A DNA stretch of 5,746 nucleotides from Candidatus Bipolaricaulota bacterium (GTDB taxonomy: Bacteria > Bipolaricaulota > Bipolaricaulia > UBA7950 > UBA9294), in NCBI GenBank assembly GCA_015485945.1, contig WFSM01000088.1:1-5746 (forward strand), given 5' to 3'. The notes beneath the pieces were generated by a model, which saw only the letters and a list, made by a program, of their open reading frames with translations, was not told where the DNA came from and did not search any database. The translations under genes were made by a program, and so were the position numbers. Of the stretch, positions 1 through 4,582 are shown one piece after another. Position 1 is the first letter of the stretch, and each line of letters starts with the position of its first letter.

Positions 1-34
1 GCACAATGCCTGCCCATGCCCAACGGTGTTTCAC
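1..34 (-). CDS. 5' end of an unidentified gene, probable signal peptide (partial)
   Basis: A minus-strand reading frame starts with GTG at 34-32 and runs off the left edge after 11 codons (MKHRWAWAGIV). A strong Shine-Dalgarno GGAGG (44-48 on the plus strand as CCTCC) lies 9 nt before the GTG, and a promoter lies just upstream. Basic residues followed by a hydrophobic run resemble the start of a signal peptide or membrane anchor, so an exported protein is likely. An ATG at 45-43 in another frame is only 2 nt from the GGAGG, which makes it a poor alternative. Product unknown. It follows the metal transporter genes in the same direction but appears to have its own promoter. Confidence 0.5.
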   Translation of the reverse strand, partial: MKHRWAWAGIV

Positions 35-64
35 TACCCATCACCTCCGATTTGTACTAACCAA

Positions 65-93
65 TATACACTAAAATGGTCTTTCGGTGTCAA
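65..93 (-). promoter_or_regulatory. Predicted sigma70-type promoter for the left-edge gene
   Basis: On the minus strand a perfect -35 TTGACA (93-88) is followed after 17 nt by TGTATA (70-65). An overlapping TATATT (68-63) would give 19-nt spacing. Transcription would start near 57, leaving a leader of about 23 nt that contains the GGAGG of the left-edge gene. No clear intrinsic terminator lies between the permease stop at 154 and this promoter, so read-through from the transporter operon is also possible. Confidence 0.5.
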
Positions 94-153
94 ACAAGGG
101 GAACGATGGCGGTACGAGGCGTAAACTACAGTGCGGTACACGGCATCAGCACG

Positions 154-1002
154 CTAATTGCGGTCAAGCGTGATCGGCACCGCAGCGTGGCCACGGCGAC
201 GTTTTGGCGATACGACGATCGCCGTCAAGAAGATTACTGTCGCCATGATCGCGATTGACGATCCGATCGGCAGGTCGGCGGCGAGAGAGAGCAGGAATCC
301 GCCCAGTGCAGCGATGGTTCCTAAGGACGGAGCAAGGAAAAACACCTTTTTGATATCGTACGCCAACTGATACGCCGCTGCCGCGGGGAGGATCATGAGC
401 GTGTAAATCAGCAGCCCACCGGTAATGCGAAGGGAAAACGCTACGGTAAGCGCTGTCATAAATAGGATTGTGTAGTAGTAGTTGTGGGTGTTGATCCCGG
501 ACGCAGCGGCGAGCTTGCGGTTAAGTAATATCGCTAAAAACCCTTTGCCGAACGCAAAAATGATGATGATTATTACACCACCGAGCACGGCCAATTTTAC
601 TACGTCGCCCATTGTGATGCCGAGGATGCTGCCCCACAGTAATGACAACGCGCCATTTCCGATCCCGGAACTCGGAGCTATGCTCAGAAATATCAACCCA
701 AGCGCCATCATCAGCGGGAAAATCGCTCCGATGATGGTGTCGGCGTTAAGCCGCGACAGCTCTGACAACGGCCCCAGCACCGCGGCCATTACAACCGCGA
801 ATATGATTGCCATCAAGAGGGGGTCAAGCCCGGAAACCGCGATTCCAAGCGCTGCTCCGGCGAATGCAGCGTGCGACATGGCAAACCCGAGTGATGACAG
901 GTTCATGCGGACAACGAAGATCCCCATCGTGCTGCACAGCGCACCGGCGAGAAGGCCGCCGATCAGGGTGGGAAGAAAAATGTGGACGGGAATCCCAAAC
1001 AT
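154..1002 (-). CDS. ABC-3 family metal transporter permease (ZnuB/TroB/MntB type)
   Basis: Membrane subunit of a TroA-type metal ABC importer, 282 residues, the usual size for the family. It is a run of hydrophobic helices with two family hallmarks: the block around residues 38-53 (LG.AMSHAAFAGAALG) and the GGLLIYTLMILPAAAA block at about 195-210, both typical of ABC-3 permeases. An unusually isoleucine-rich helix lies near 143-149. The start is placed at ATG 1002 rather than the in-frame ATG at 1158: the extra 52 residues are polar, unlike the family, and lie over the ATPase gene. An AGGA motif (1012-1015) sits about 9 nt before the chosen ATG, and the ATPase stop is 4 bp upstream. It should form the inner-membrane channel with the adjacent ATPase and receive substrate from the binding protein encoded at 2133-2954. 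The ion cannot be read from this protein; sequence resemblance alone would suggest Zn or Mn, while the nikR neighbour suggests nickel. Confidence 0.93.
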   Translation of the reverse strand: MFGIPVHIFLPTLIGGLLAGALCSTMGIFVVRMNLSSLGFAMSHAAFAGAALGIAVSGLDPLLMAIIFAVVMAAVLGPLSELSRLNADTIIGAIFPLMMALGLIFLSIAPSSGIGNGALSLLWGSILGITMGDVVKLAVLGGVIIIIIFAFGKGFLAILLNRKLAAASGINTHNYYYTILFMTALTVAFSLRITGGLLIYTLMILPAAAAYQLAYDIKKVFFLAPSLGTIAALGGFLLSLAADLPIGSSIAIMATVIFLTAIVVSPKRRRGHAAVPITLDRN

Positions 1003-1006
1003 TGGA

Positions 1007-1714
1007 TTACATCCTGACGTGGATTGGGGGTTGTTCCGGGACAGCGATTCTTCCCGCAACAATGGTGATGATGCGGTCAGCGGCGTCAAGGAGTGGCCCC
1101 GGTTCATGGCTGACAACCACGGTGGTGAGGCGGAGCTCGCGATGAATACGCAGGACAAGATGGGAAAGCTCTAGTTTCGCCTGCGGATCGAGGTTGGCCA
1201 TCGGCTCATCTAACAGGAGGATCTCAGGCTGACGTGCGATCACGCGTGCGAGGAGGATTTTGCGCTGCTGCCCACCGGACAACCTCCCGATTGGGCGGCG
1301 GGCGAGCTCCTCCGCTCCCACTGCCGCCAGGGCGACGCTCACCGCGCGGTGGTCCTCCCGTCCCGGCAGACGAAACATCCCCAATCGCGCAAACCGCCCC
1401 ATTAACACGACATCACGGGCGAGGAACGGGGTGGGGGGATCGAAGAACATGTCTTGGGGAAGATAGGCGATTCGCTGCCGCAGCCGATGGTTGCGGGGAG
1501 AAACAGCGGCGCCGAGTGCTCGCACTGTGCCCGCAGTTACTGGGAGCAGCCCGTTCATCACTTCGAGAAGTGTTGTTTTCCCCGCTCCGTTTGGGCCGAT
1601 GACTCCGAGGATCACGCCGCGGTCAACTGCAAGCGAAATTCCATACAGTGCTGGGATTCGTTCCCCTTCATAGATTGCAGTGACGTTCTCCAGCTCTATC
1701 GTGTAATCGTCCAC
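1007..1714 (-). CDS. ABC transporter ATP-binding protein (ZnuC/TroB-like metal importer ATPase)
   Basis: Cytoplasmic ATPase that would power the metal importer, 235 residues, full length. All nucleotide-binding motifs are intact: Walker A GPNGAGKTT (40-48), Q-loop YLPQ (84-87), signature LSGGQQRK (145-152), Walker B ILLLDEP (165-171) with catalytic Glu170, D-loop NLD (174-176) and switch His203 in SHE. The start codon is GTG at 1714-1712. It is supported by a GAGGAG (1723-1728) 8 nt upstream and by the match of the N-terminus (YTIELENVTAIYEG) to the first strand of ABC ATPases. The gene overlaps the end of the FmdE-like gene by 19 bp, so translation is probably coupled. The stop lies 4 bp before the permease ATG. 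Family placement in the metal-importer group rests mainly on the permease and binding-protein partners. Confidence 0.94.
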   Translation of the reverse strand: MDDYTIELENVTAIYEGERIPALYGISLAVDRGVILGVIGPNGAGKTTLLEVMNGLLPVTAGTVRALGAAVSPRNHRLRQRIAYLPQDMFFDPPTPFLARDVVLMGRFARLGMFRLPGREDHRAVSVALAAVGAEELARRPIGRLSGGQQRKILLARVIARQPEILLLDEPMANLDPQAKLELSHLVLRIHRELRLTTVVVSHEPGPLLDAADRIITIVAGRIAVPEQPPIHVRM

Positions 1715-2136
1715 GTAAACAACTCCTCGATCGGCCGGTGCTGGGTACGTGCGCCCTCCTCCCGCAATTCGCCGGATTTGAATTCCTCCACTACTTCAGG
1801 ACGCAATTCGATCACGACAGATTTCCCAGCGGCAGTGGTGAATCGAACGCGCGGCCGACCGGATTCTACCACCTGTAGGTTTCCTTTACCGGTTGTGCAC
1901 CCTGATCCGATTTGCACCCCGTCGGTGAGGCAGGACAGTGGCGTCTCGTACCCGGTTTCGGACACGGCGGTGATCCCGAAGTAGCCCGTGCTTCCGAGGA
2001 GGCTGAGCGCAAGAAGGCCCATTCTGACGCCAGCGACGAGAAACGGGCCAAGGTGACCGTGCAACTTGGTACCACGGTCGATCAACGCGACGAGATCAAC
2101 AGCATCCGGATCAATGCGAAGCGTTTCCATCGTCAT
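1696..2136 (-). CDS. Stand-alone FmdE-domain protein within the metal ABC operon
   Basis: A 146-residue cytoplasmic protein with two recognisable blocks of the FmdE family (named after subunit E of formylmethanofuran dehydrogenase): HGHLGPFLVAGVRMG (26-40) and CLTDGVQIGSGCTTGKGNL (69-87). His26, His28, Cys69 and Cys80 are candidate metal ligands. The Cys common in the HGHxCP form of the first block is Gly30 here. No C-terminal zinc finger is present, so this is the short form. ATG 2136 overlaps the TGA of the binding-protein gene (ATGA), which points to translational coupling; a second ATG at 2130 is possible and lies better behind a weak GAGA. The biochemical role of short FmdE proteins is not settled. 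Its place between binding protein and ATPase suggests metal handling, sensing or delivery linked to the importer, which is inference. Nothing else in the window suggests methanofuran metabolism. Confidence 0.85.
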   Translation of the reverse strand: MTMETLRIDPDAVDLVALIDRGTKLHGHLGPFLVAGVRMGLLALSLLGSTGYFGITAVSETGYETPLSCLTDGVQIGSGCTTGKGNLQVVESGRPRVRFTTAAGKSVVIELRPEVVEEFKSGELREEGARTQHRPIEELFTWTITR

Positions 2137-2954
2137 TTTCTCGACACCGGGGTGATTGCGGAAAACAGATTTAGTGCGTTCTGGTTGAATAGATCGGGCA
2201 CAGTTGCGGTATTGGGCATCGCTCCGGGAAAGTTCGACAGCACGACGTGCACTGCTCCGATTTCCTGAGCGAGTTTAGCGCCGAAATTCACACCGCTTTG
2301 CAGGTTGTCGATCACAAGGCGGGCGTGCTTTTTCTTCCCGATGGTTGCCAATGATACCAGGTCCTTCATCGACAAGTCTTCCGGCACTCCGTAGGTAGCA
2401 ACTACATTGAACCCGAGCCAGGATACGAATGGAACCTGCCACTGCATGCAGATAACCGGGATCGCGGCGACGTCGAGTTTAACGGCCTGCTGCTTCAATG
2501 CAGCCGCCAACGTGGTGAGTTTTTTCGTGTACGCAGCGGCGTTGGCGGTGAACGTTTTTTTGTCGTCCGGGAGGAGTGTACTCAGTGCTGCAGCGATCGC
2601 GTCGACCTTTGCCACCGCTCCGTCCGGGGTGTTCCAGTTACCCTTAAGTTGTAGCACCCGTGCACCGCTCTTGAGTGAGGAACGAAGCGTGTCCATCCAC
2701 GGCTCAAACCCAGAATAAATTACGAGTGACGCGTCCGCTACCGCCCGGATATCGCGTGGGCGTAAATCGTAATTGGCGGGGCAAAACCCGGACGGAATGA
2801 TCGTCACCACGGTTACCAAGTTTCCTCCAACTGCCTGCACAAATTCGCCGAACACGGCATGGGTGGCGACAACGGTGGGCACGGATGCTCCGATTGCCCA
2901 TCCGCCAAGTCCGATAACTAGTACCAACGAAATCAATAGACCTGTTCGCAGCAT
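2133..2954 (-). CDS. TroA/ZnuA-type metal ABC transporter substrate-binding protein with altered ligand residues
   Basis: Exported binding protein of 273 residues. Residues 1-24 form a signal peptide (MLRTG, then a hydrophobic core to about 22); no lipobox Cys is visible. The remainder follows the TroA/ZnuA (SBP_bac_9) layout: a first strand at VVATHAVFGEFVQAVGG (28-44), PANYDLRPRD (59-68) at the place of the family's PHxYEPxPxD, SGFEPWMD (81-88), then a long backbone helix (about 112-160) and a C-terminal lobe. By eye, the canonical ligands are missing: the PHxYEP His is Ala60, the second His (PHxW) falls near Gly105, the third is Met170 preceded by Cys169, and the terminal Asp is near Asn241. 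Cys58 and His32 lie nearby. The start ATG 2954 is preceded by a strong AAAGGAGG (2960-2967) at 5 nt. It is followed directly by the FmdE-like gene. Family confidence is high; metal specificity is open. Confidence 0.88.
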   Translation of the reverse strand: MLRTGLLISLVLVIGLGGWAIGASVPTVVATHAVFGEFVQAVGGNLVTVVTIIPSGFCPANYDLRPRDIRAVADASLVIYSGFEPWMDTLRSSLKSGARVLQLKGNWNTPDGAVAKVDAIAAALSTLLPDDKKTFTANAAAYTKKLTTLAAALKQQAVKLDVAAIPVICMQWQVPFVSWLGFNVVATYGVPEDLSMKDLVSLATIGKKKHARLVIDNLQSGVNFGAKLAQEIGAVHVVLSNFPGAMPNTATVPDLFNQNALNLFSAITPVSRK

Positions 2955-2977
2955 ATCATCCTCCTTTATAAAAACCC

Positions 2978-3019
2978 TCCGCTGAATACCCCGCAGCTTG
3001 CTGCGGGGATGAAAGCGGA
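2978..3019. repeat. Palindromic hairpin, copy 1
   Basis: The core CCCCGCAGCTTGCTGCGGGG (2989-3008) is a perfect 9-bp stem with a 2-nt loop. It is enclosed by an outer pair TCCGCT (2978-2983) and AGCGGA (3014-3019), separated from the core by small unpaired GAATA and ATGAA segments. A bulged, two-part hairpin of this form is typical of REP-like units. It begins about 11 bp beyond the Shine-Dalgarno of the binding-protein gene, so in the mRNA it would lie just upstream of the ribosome site. Confidence 0.75.
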
Positions 3020-3145
3020 GATTCGCCGCCGCCGAATCGGTTTGTTGTTTGTCCGGACTGCATGAAACCTGAGACAGAGAGCGTCGGGCGCAAGACCCGA
3101 CGTTACGGGAAACAGCAGCTTGCGTAACGGCGCACCTTGTGTGCG
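3020..3145. other. Cluster of small hairpins
   Basis: Four stems follow each other between the two large palindromes: GATTCG/CGAATC (3020-3025 with 3033-3038), CGTCGGG/CCCGACG (3082-3088 with 3096-3102, 7-nt loop), CGTTACG/CGTAACG (3101-3107 with 3123-3129) and CGCAC/GTGCG (3131-3135 with 3141-3145, 5-nt loop). The second and third share two bases and so would compete. Either strand could fold. This could be a structured RNA leader for the transporter operon or the interior of a mobile palindromic element; it matches no riboswitch known to me. Confidence 0.4.
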
Positions 3146-3228
3146 ACGTTGGTTTCCTGTGTCCGTGTGGCGACAGGGCGATACTTCAACCTTCACCATA
3201 AGGATCAACTCCGGTTAGACCTCTAATG

Positions 3229-3260
3229 CCCCGCAGCTCGCTGCGGGGTTCTTTATTTTA
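3229..3260 (+). terminator. Palindromic hairpin, copy 2, with T-rich tail on the plus strand
   Basis: CCCCGCAGCTCGCTGCGGGG (3229-3248) is a perfect 9-bp stem with a 2-nt loop and is followed on the plus strand by TTCTTTATTTTA (3249-3260). This could act as an intrinsic terminator for plus-strand transcripts, although no plus-strand gene ends here. On the minus strand, where nikR ends at 3253 only 5 bp away, no U-run follows the stem, so it should terminate nikR transcripts weakly at best. This leaves room for read-through from nikR into the transporter genes. Nearly identical to the core at 2989-3008. Confidence 0.5.
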
Positions 3261-3669
3261 TGTTTCTTCCAGTTGAAGTGGCAGTGAGCTCACCGTGCTT
3301 AACCCCTTTCAGACTGATCAGCCGATCTGCCAGCCGTTCGATTGCCTTTGCCTCTCCCTTTACTGCAATAAACTCGAGGCAGTTGGTGATGTCTAAGTGA
3401 ATATGCGTACTGGCGATTACTTGCGGCAGGGCGTGGTGTTGAATCTCTGTGAGCGCCTCACCGATGCCGGGGCGGTGGTGGTCATAGAGGAGGGTGATCA
3501 CTCCTGCTACTTCCTCACCTTCTTCCCATTCCTGATGCACGAGCTGACGGCGGATCGCGTCGCGGATCGCTTCAGACCGGTTTTCGTATCCACGCGCTTG
3601 GATTAATGCGTCAAACGCAGTTAGGAGATCCTGTTCGATCGATATGCTGAACCTGACGAGCTTTCCCAT
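3253..3669 (-). CDS. nikR: NikR, nickel-responsive ribbon-helix-helix transcriptional regulator
   Basis: Nickel-dependent repressor that binds DNA as a tetramer with ribbon-helix-helix dimers on each side. The 138-residue form matches the family (about 133-140). N-terminal RHH domain: strand VRFSISI (5-11), helix about 13-26, turn GYENRS (27-32), helix SEAIRDAIRRQL (32-43). C-terminal ACT-like metal domain from about 55. All four nickel ligands are present by alignment to E. coli His76, His87, His89 and Cys95: His78, His89, His91 and Cys97. ATG 3669 is preferred over the in-frame ATG at 3705, because the 12 extra residues are not family-like and the longer frame would start inside the proposed operator, at the promoter start point. 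A GGAG (3674-3677) precedes ATG 3669 at 4 nt. The gene lies upstream of a metal ABC transporter in the same orientation and divergent to the BtpA-family gene. Tandem GTGTTAC motifs over its promoter suggest autoregulation. Confidence 0.93.
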   Translation of the reverse strand: MGKLVRFSISIEQDLLTAFDALIQARGYENRSEAIRDAIRRQLVHQEWEEGEEVAGVITLLYDHHRPGIGEALTEIQHHALPQVIASTHIHLDITNCLEFIAVKGEAKAIERLADRLISLKGVKHGELTATSTGRNIK

Positions 3670-3678
3670 CGTTCTCCG

Positions 3679-3705
3679 GTAACACCTTTTGAAATTTTGT
3701 AACAC
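3679..3705 (-). promoter_or_regulatory. Candidate NikR operator: two tandem GTGTTAC half-sites
   Basis: On the minus strand GTGTTAC occurs at 3705-3699 and again at 3685-3679, the same orientation, with exactly 13 nt between them. From memory, GTGTTAC half-sites with 13- or 14-nt spacing are described for NikR regulons of some deltaproteobacteria and archaea, usually as inverted pairs; tandem arrangements have been reported for at least one Geobacter NikR. The first site covers the predicted transcription start of nikR and the second lies just before its ribosome site, suitable for repression. Confidence 0.65.
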
Positions 3706-3709
3706 GGAA

Positions 3710-3737
3710 ACTATACCGCGTAAACTCAGAGTTTCAA
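3710..3737 (-). promoter_or_regulatory. Predicted nikR promoter
   Basis: On the minus strand TTGAAA (3737-3732) and TATAGT (3715-3710) are separated by 16 nt, a good sigma70-type pair. The start point would fall near 3703, inside the first GTGTTAC half-site, leaving a leader of about 34 nt before ATG 3669. The downstream transporter genes have no comparable promoter in the hairpin region that I can see, so this may serve the whole operon. Confidence 0.6.
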
Positions 3738-3745
3738 GGTGGGGT

Positions 3746-3775
3746 TTGCATCACCCCCGGCGCGCGCGGTATAGT
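3746..3775 (+). promoter_or_regulatory. Predicted promoter of the BtpA-family/PfkB operon, giving a leaderless mRNA
   Basis: TTGCAT (3746-3751) and TATAGT (3770-3775) are 18 nt apart. Only 9 nt separate the -10 box from the ATG at 3785, so transcription should begin at or within about 3 nt of the start codon. No Shine-Dalgarno sequence is present before this ATG. Confidence 0.6.
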
Positions 3776-3784
3776 ACCTCCATT

Positions 3785-4582
3785 ATGGAAGTATTTGGAG
3801 AAGCGTTTGGGTGTGATAAGCCACTGATTGGAATGATTCATCTCCCTCCTCTGCCCGGTAGCCCACGCTACACGGGTGAGGGAATGGCCGCGATCATTAC
3901 CGCTGCCCGGCGTGATTTACATGCGTTGGAGGATGGAGGTGCTGATGGAGCAATCATCGAAAACATGTTCGACACGCCGTTCGCTAAGCAAGCCCCCAAG
4001 GAAACCATTGCTGCAATGACGGTGGTGGTGCAGGACATGGTGCGTGAAGCGCGCATTCCGATCGGAGTGAACGTGCTTCGCAACGATGGGATCGCCGCGC
4101 TTGCCATCGCCGCCGCCACCGGTGCCAAGTTCATCCGCGTAAACGTCTTTTGCGGGGTGGCGTTCACCGACCAGGGGATAATCGAAGGGGAAGCGCGCCA
4201 GCTGATTGAGCTGCGCGCGCGTATGCGGGCCGCGGTCGCGATCCTTGCTGATGTGCACGTTAAACACGCCGCGCACTTGACTACGATCGAGGAAGCGGCC
4301 CTCGACGCGACTCGTAACGGACCGGACGGATTGATCGTCACCGGGATTGGCACTGGCAAGCGCACTCCGCCGGAGAAACTGCAGGCGGTGAAACAGGTGA
4401 CGGATCTACCGGTGTTTGTTGGAAGTGGTGTGCGGATTGATAATCTTGCCACCTACCACGGCGCCGACGGCTTCATCGTCGGTACTTGCCTCAAAGAAGA
4501 CGGTCGGCTTAATGGGCCGATCGATTCCAAGAAAGTACGCGCCCTTGCCGAGGCGGTCGTCGGCCTGCGTACTGCGAAATGA
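3785..4582 (+). CDS. BtpA/SgcQ family TIM-barrel protein
   Basis: A 265-residue protein of the BtpA family (PF03437), usual length. Visible family blocks: IGMIHLPPLPGSPRY (15-29), GADGAIIENMFDTPF (52-66), PIGVNVLRND (92-101), FIRVNVFCGVAFTDQGIIEG (116-135), LADVHVKHA (154-162), then the VTGIGTGKRT and VFVGSGV loops, which look like the phosphate-binding end of a TIM barrel. Cyanobacterial BtpA affects photosystem I accumulation, but most members are in non-photosynthetic organisms and their reaction is not established. ATG 3785 is chosen because the family's N-terminus starts here; the longer frame from 3689 would run through the promoter. The gene overlaps the PfkB-family kinase by ATGA, so the pair probably acts on one pathway, perhaps a sugar or nucleoside phosphate; that is inference. 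It is divergent from nikR and shares its intergenic region. Confidence 0.9.
   Translation: MEVFGEAFGCDKPLIGMIHLPPLPGSPRYTGEGMAAIITAARRDLHALEDGGADGAIIENMFDTPFAKQAPKETIAAMTVVVQDMVREARIPIGVNVLRNDGIAALAIAAATGAKFIRVNVFCGVAFTDQGIIEGEARQLIELRARMRAAVAILADVHVKHAAHLTTIEEAALDATRNGPDGLIVTGIGTGKRTPPEKLQAVKQVTDLPVFVGSGVRIDNLATYHGADGFIVGTCLKEDGRLNGPIDSKKVRALAEAVVGLRTAK

Larger units (their letters stand above)
2978..3260. mobile_element. Possible REP/PATE-like non-autonomous palindromic element
   Basis: The roughly 280 bp between the binding-protein gene and nikR is bounded by two nearly identical 20-bp palindromes (2989-3008 and 3229-3248, differing only in the loop, TT versus TC). Several further hairpins lie in between. 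Palindromes of this form at both ends with no transposase inside resemble REP sequences or elements mobilised by IS200/IS605-type Y1 transposases. No transposase gene is visible and no target duplication would be expected for that class. An alternative is an intercistronic region carrying transcription-attenuating or RNA-stabilising hairpins. The element splits nikR from the transporter genes it would be expected to control. Confidence 0.4.
3710..3775. repeat. 11-bp perfect inverted repeat spanning both divergent -10 boxes
   Basis: ACTATACCGCG (3710-3720) and CGCGGTATAGT (3765-3775) are exact reverse complements separated by 44 bp. Each copy contains the TATAGT -10 box of one of the two divergent promoters plus five bases upstream of it. 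Similar extended -10 preferences of the sigma factor, or a shared regulator site, would both account for it. Confidence 0.7.

Noticed and set aside
100..153. Terminator after the permease gene, suggested by the repeated GCGGTAC at 111-117 and 132-138
   Set aside because: The repeats are direct, not inverted, and no U-run follows, so they cannot form a terminator stem.
1003..1158. Longer permease start at ATG 1158
   Set aside because: The added 52 residues are polar, unrelated to ABC-3 permeases and lie entirely over the ATPase coding region; ATG 1002 has a suitable AGGA.
482..1174. Long plus-strand frames opposite the permease and ATPase genes (for example 482-1174 and 1454-1984)
   Set aside because: They are antisense to genes with clear family motifs, lack family features of their own, and have no convincing ribosome sites.
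3101..3129. CGTTACG...CGTAACG as a second NikR operator upstream of the transporter genes
   Set aside because: Only the GTTAC/GTAAC cores match; the outer bases differ from GTGTTAC and the core spacing is 17 nt, not 13-14. It fits better as one stem of the hairpin cluster.
2966..3208. An 80-codon minus-strand frame (TTG start 3208, inner ATG 3199 behind GGAG) between nikR and the binding-protein gene
   Set aside because: It resembles no family I know, its sequence is dictated by the palindromes and hairpins, and its stop lies in the Shine-Dalgarno of the next gene. A coupled leader peptide cannot be excluded, but support is too weak to call it.
3589..3705. NikR starting at ATG 3705
   Set aside because: The N-terminal extension is not family-like and would place the start codon at the predicted transcription start and inside the operator.
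3868..4452. Minus-strand frame of 194 codons opposite the BtpA-family gene
   Set aside because: Low-complexity Ser/Ala/Arg-rich translation, a shadow of the BtpA-family reading frame.
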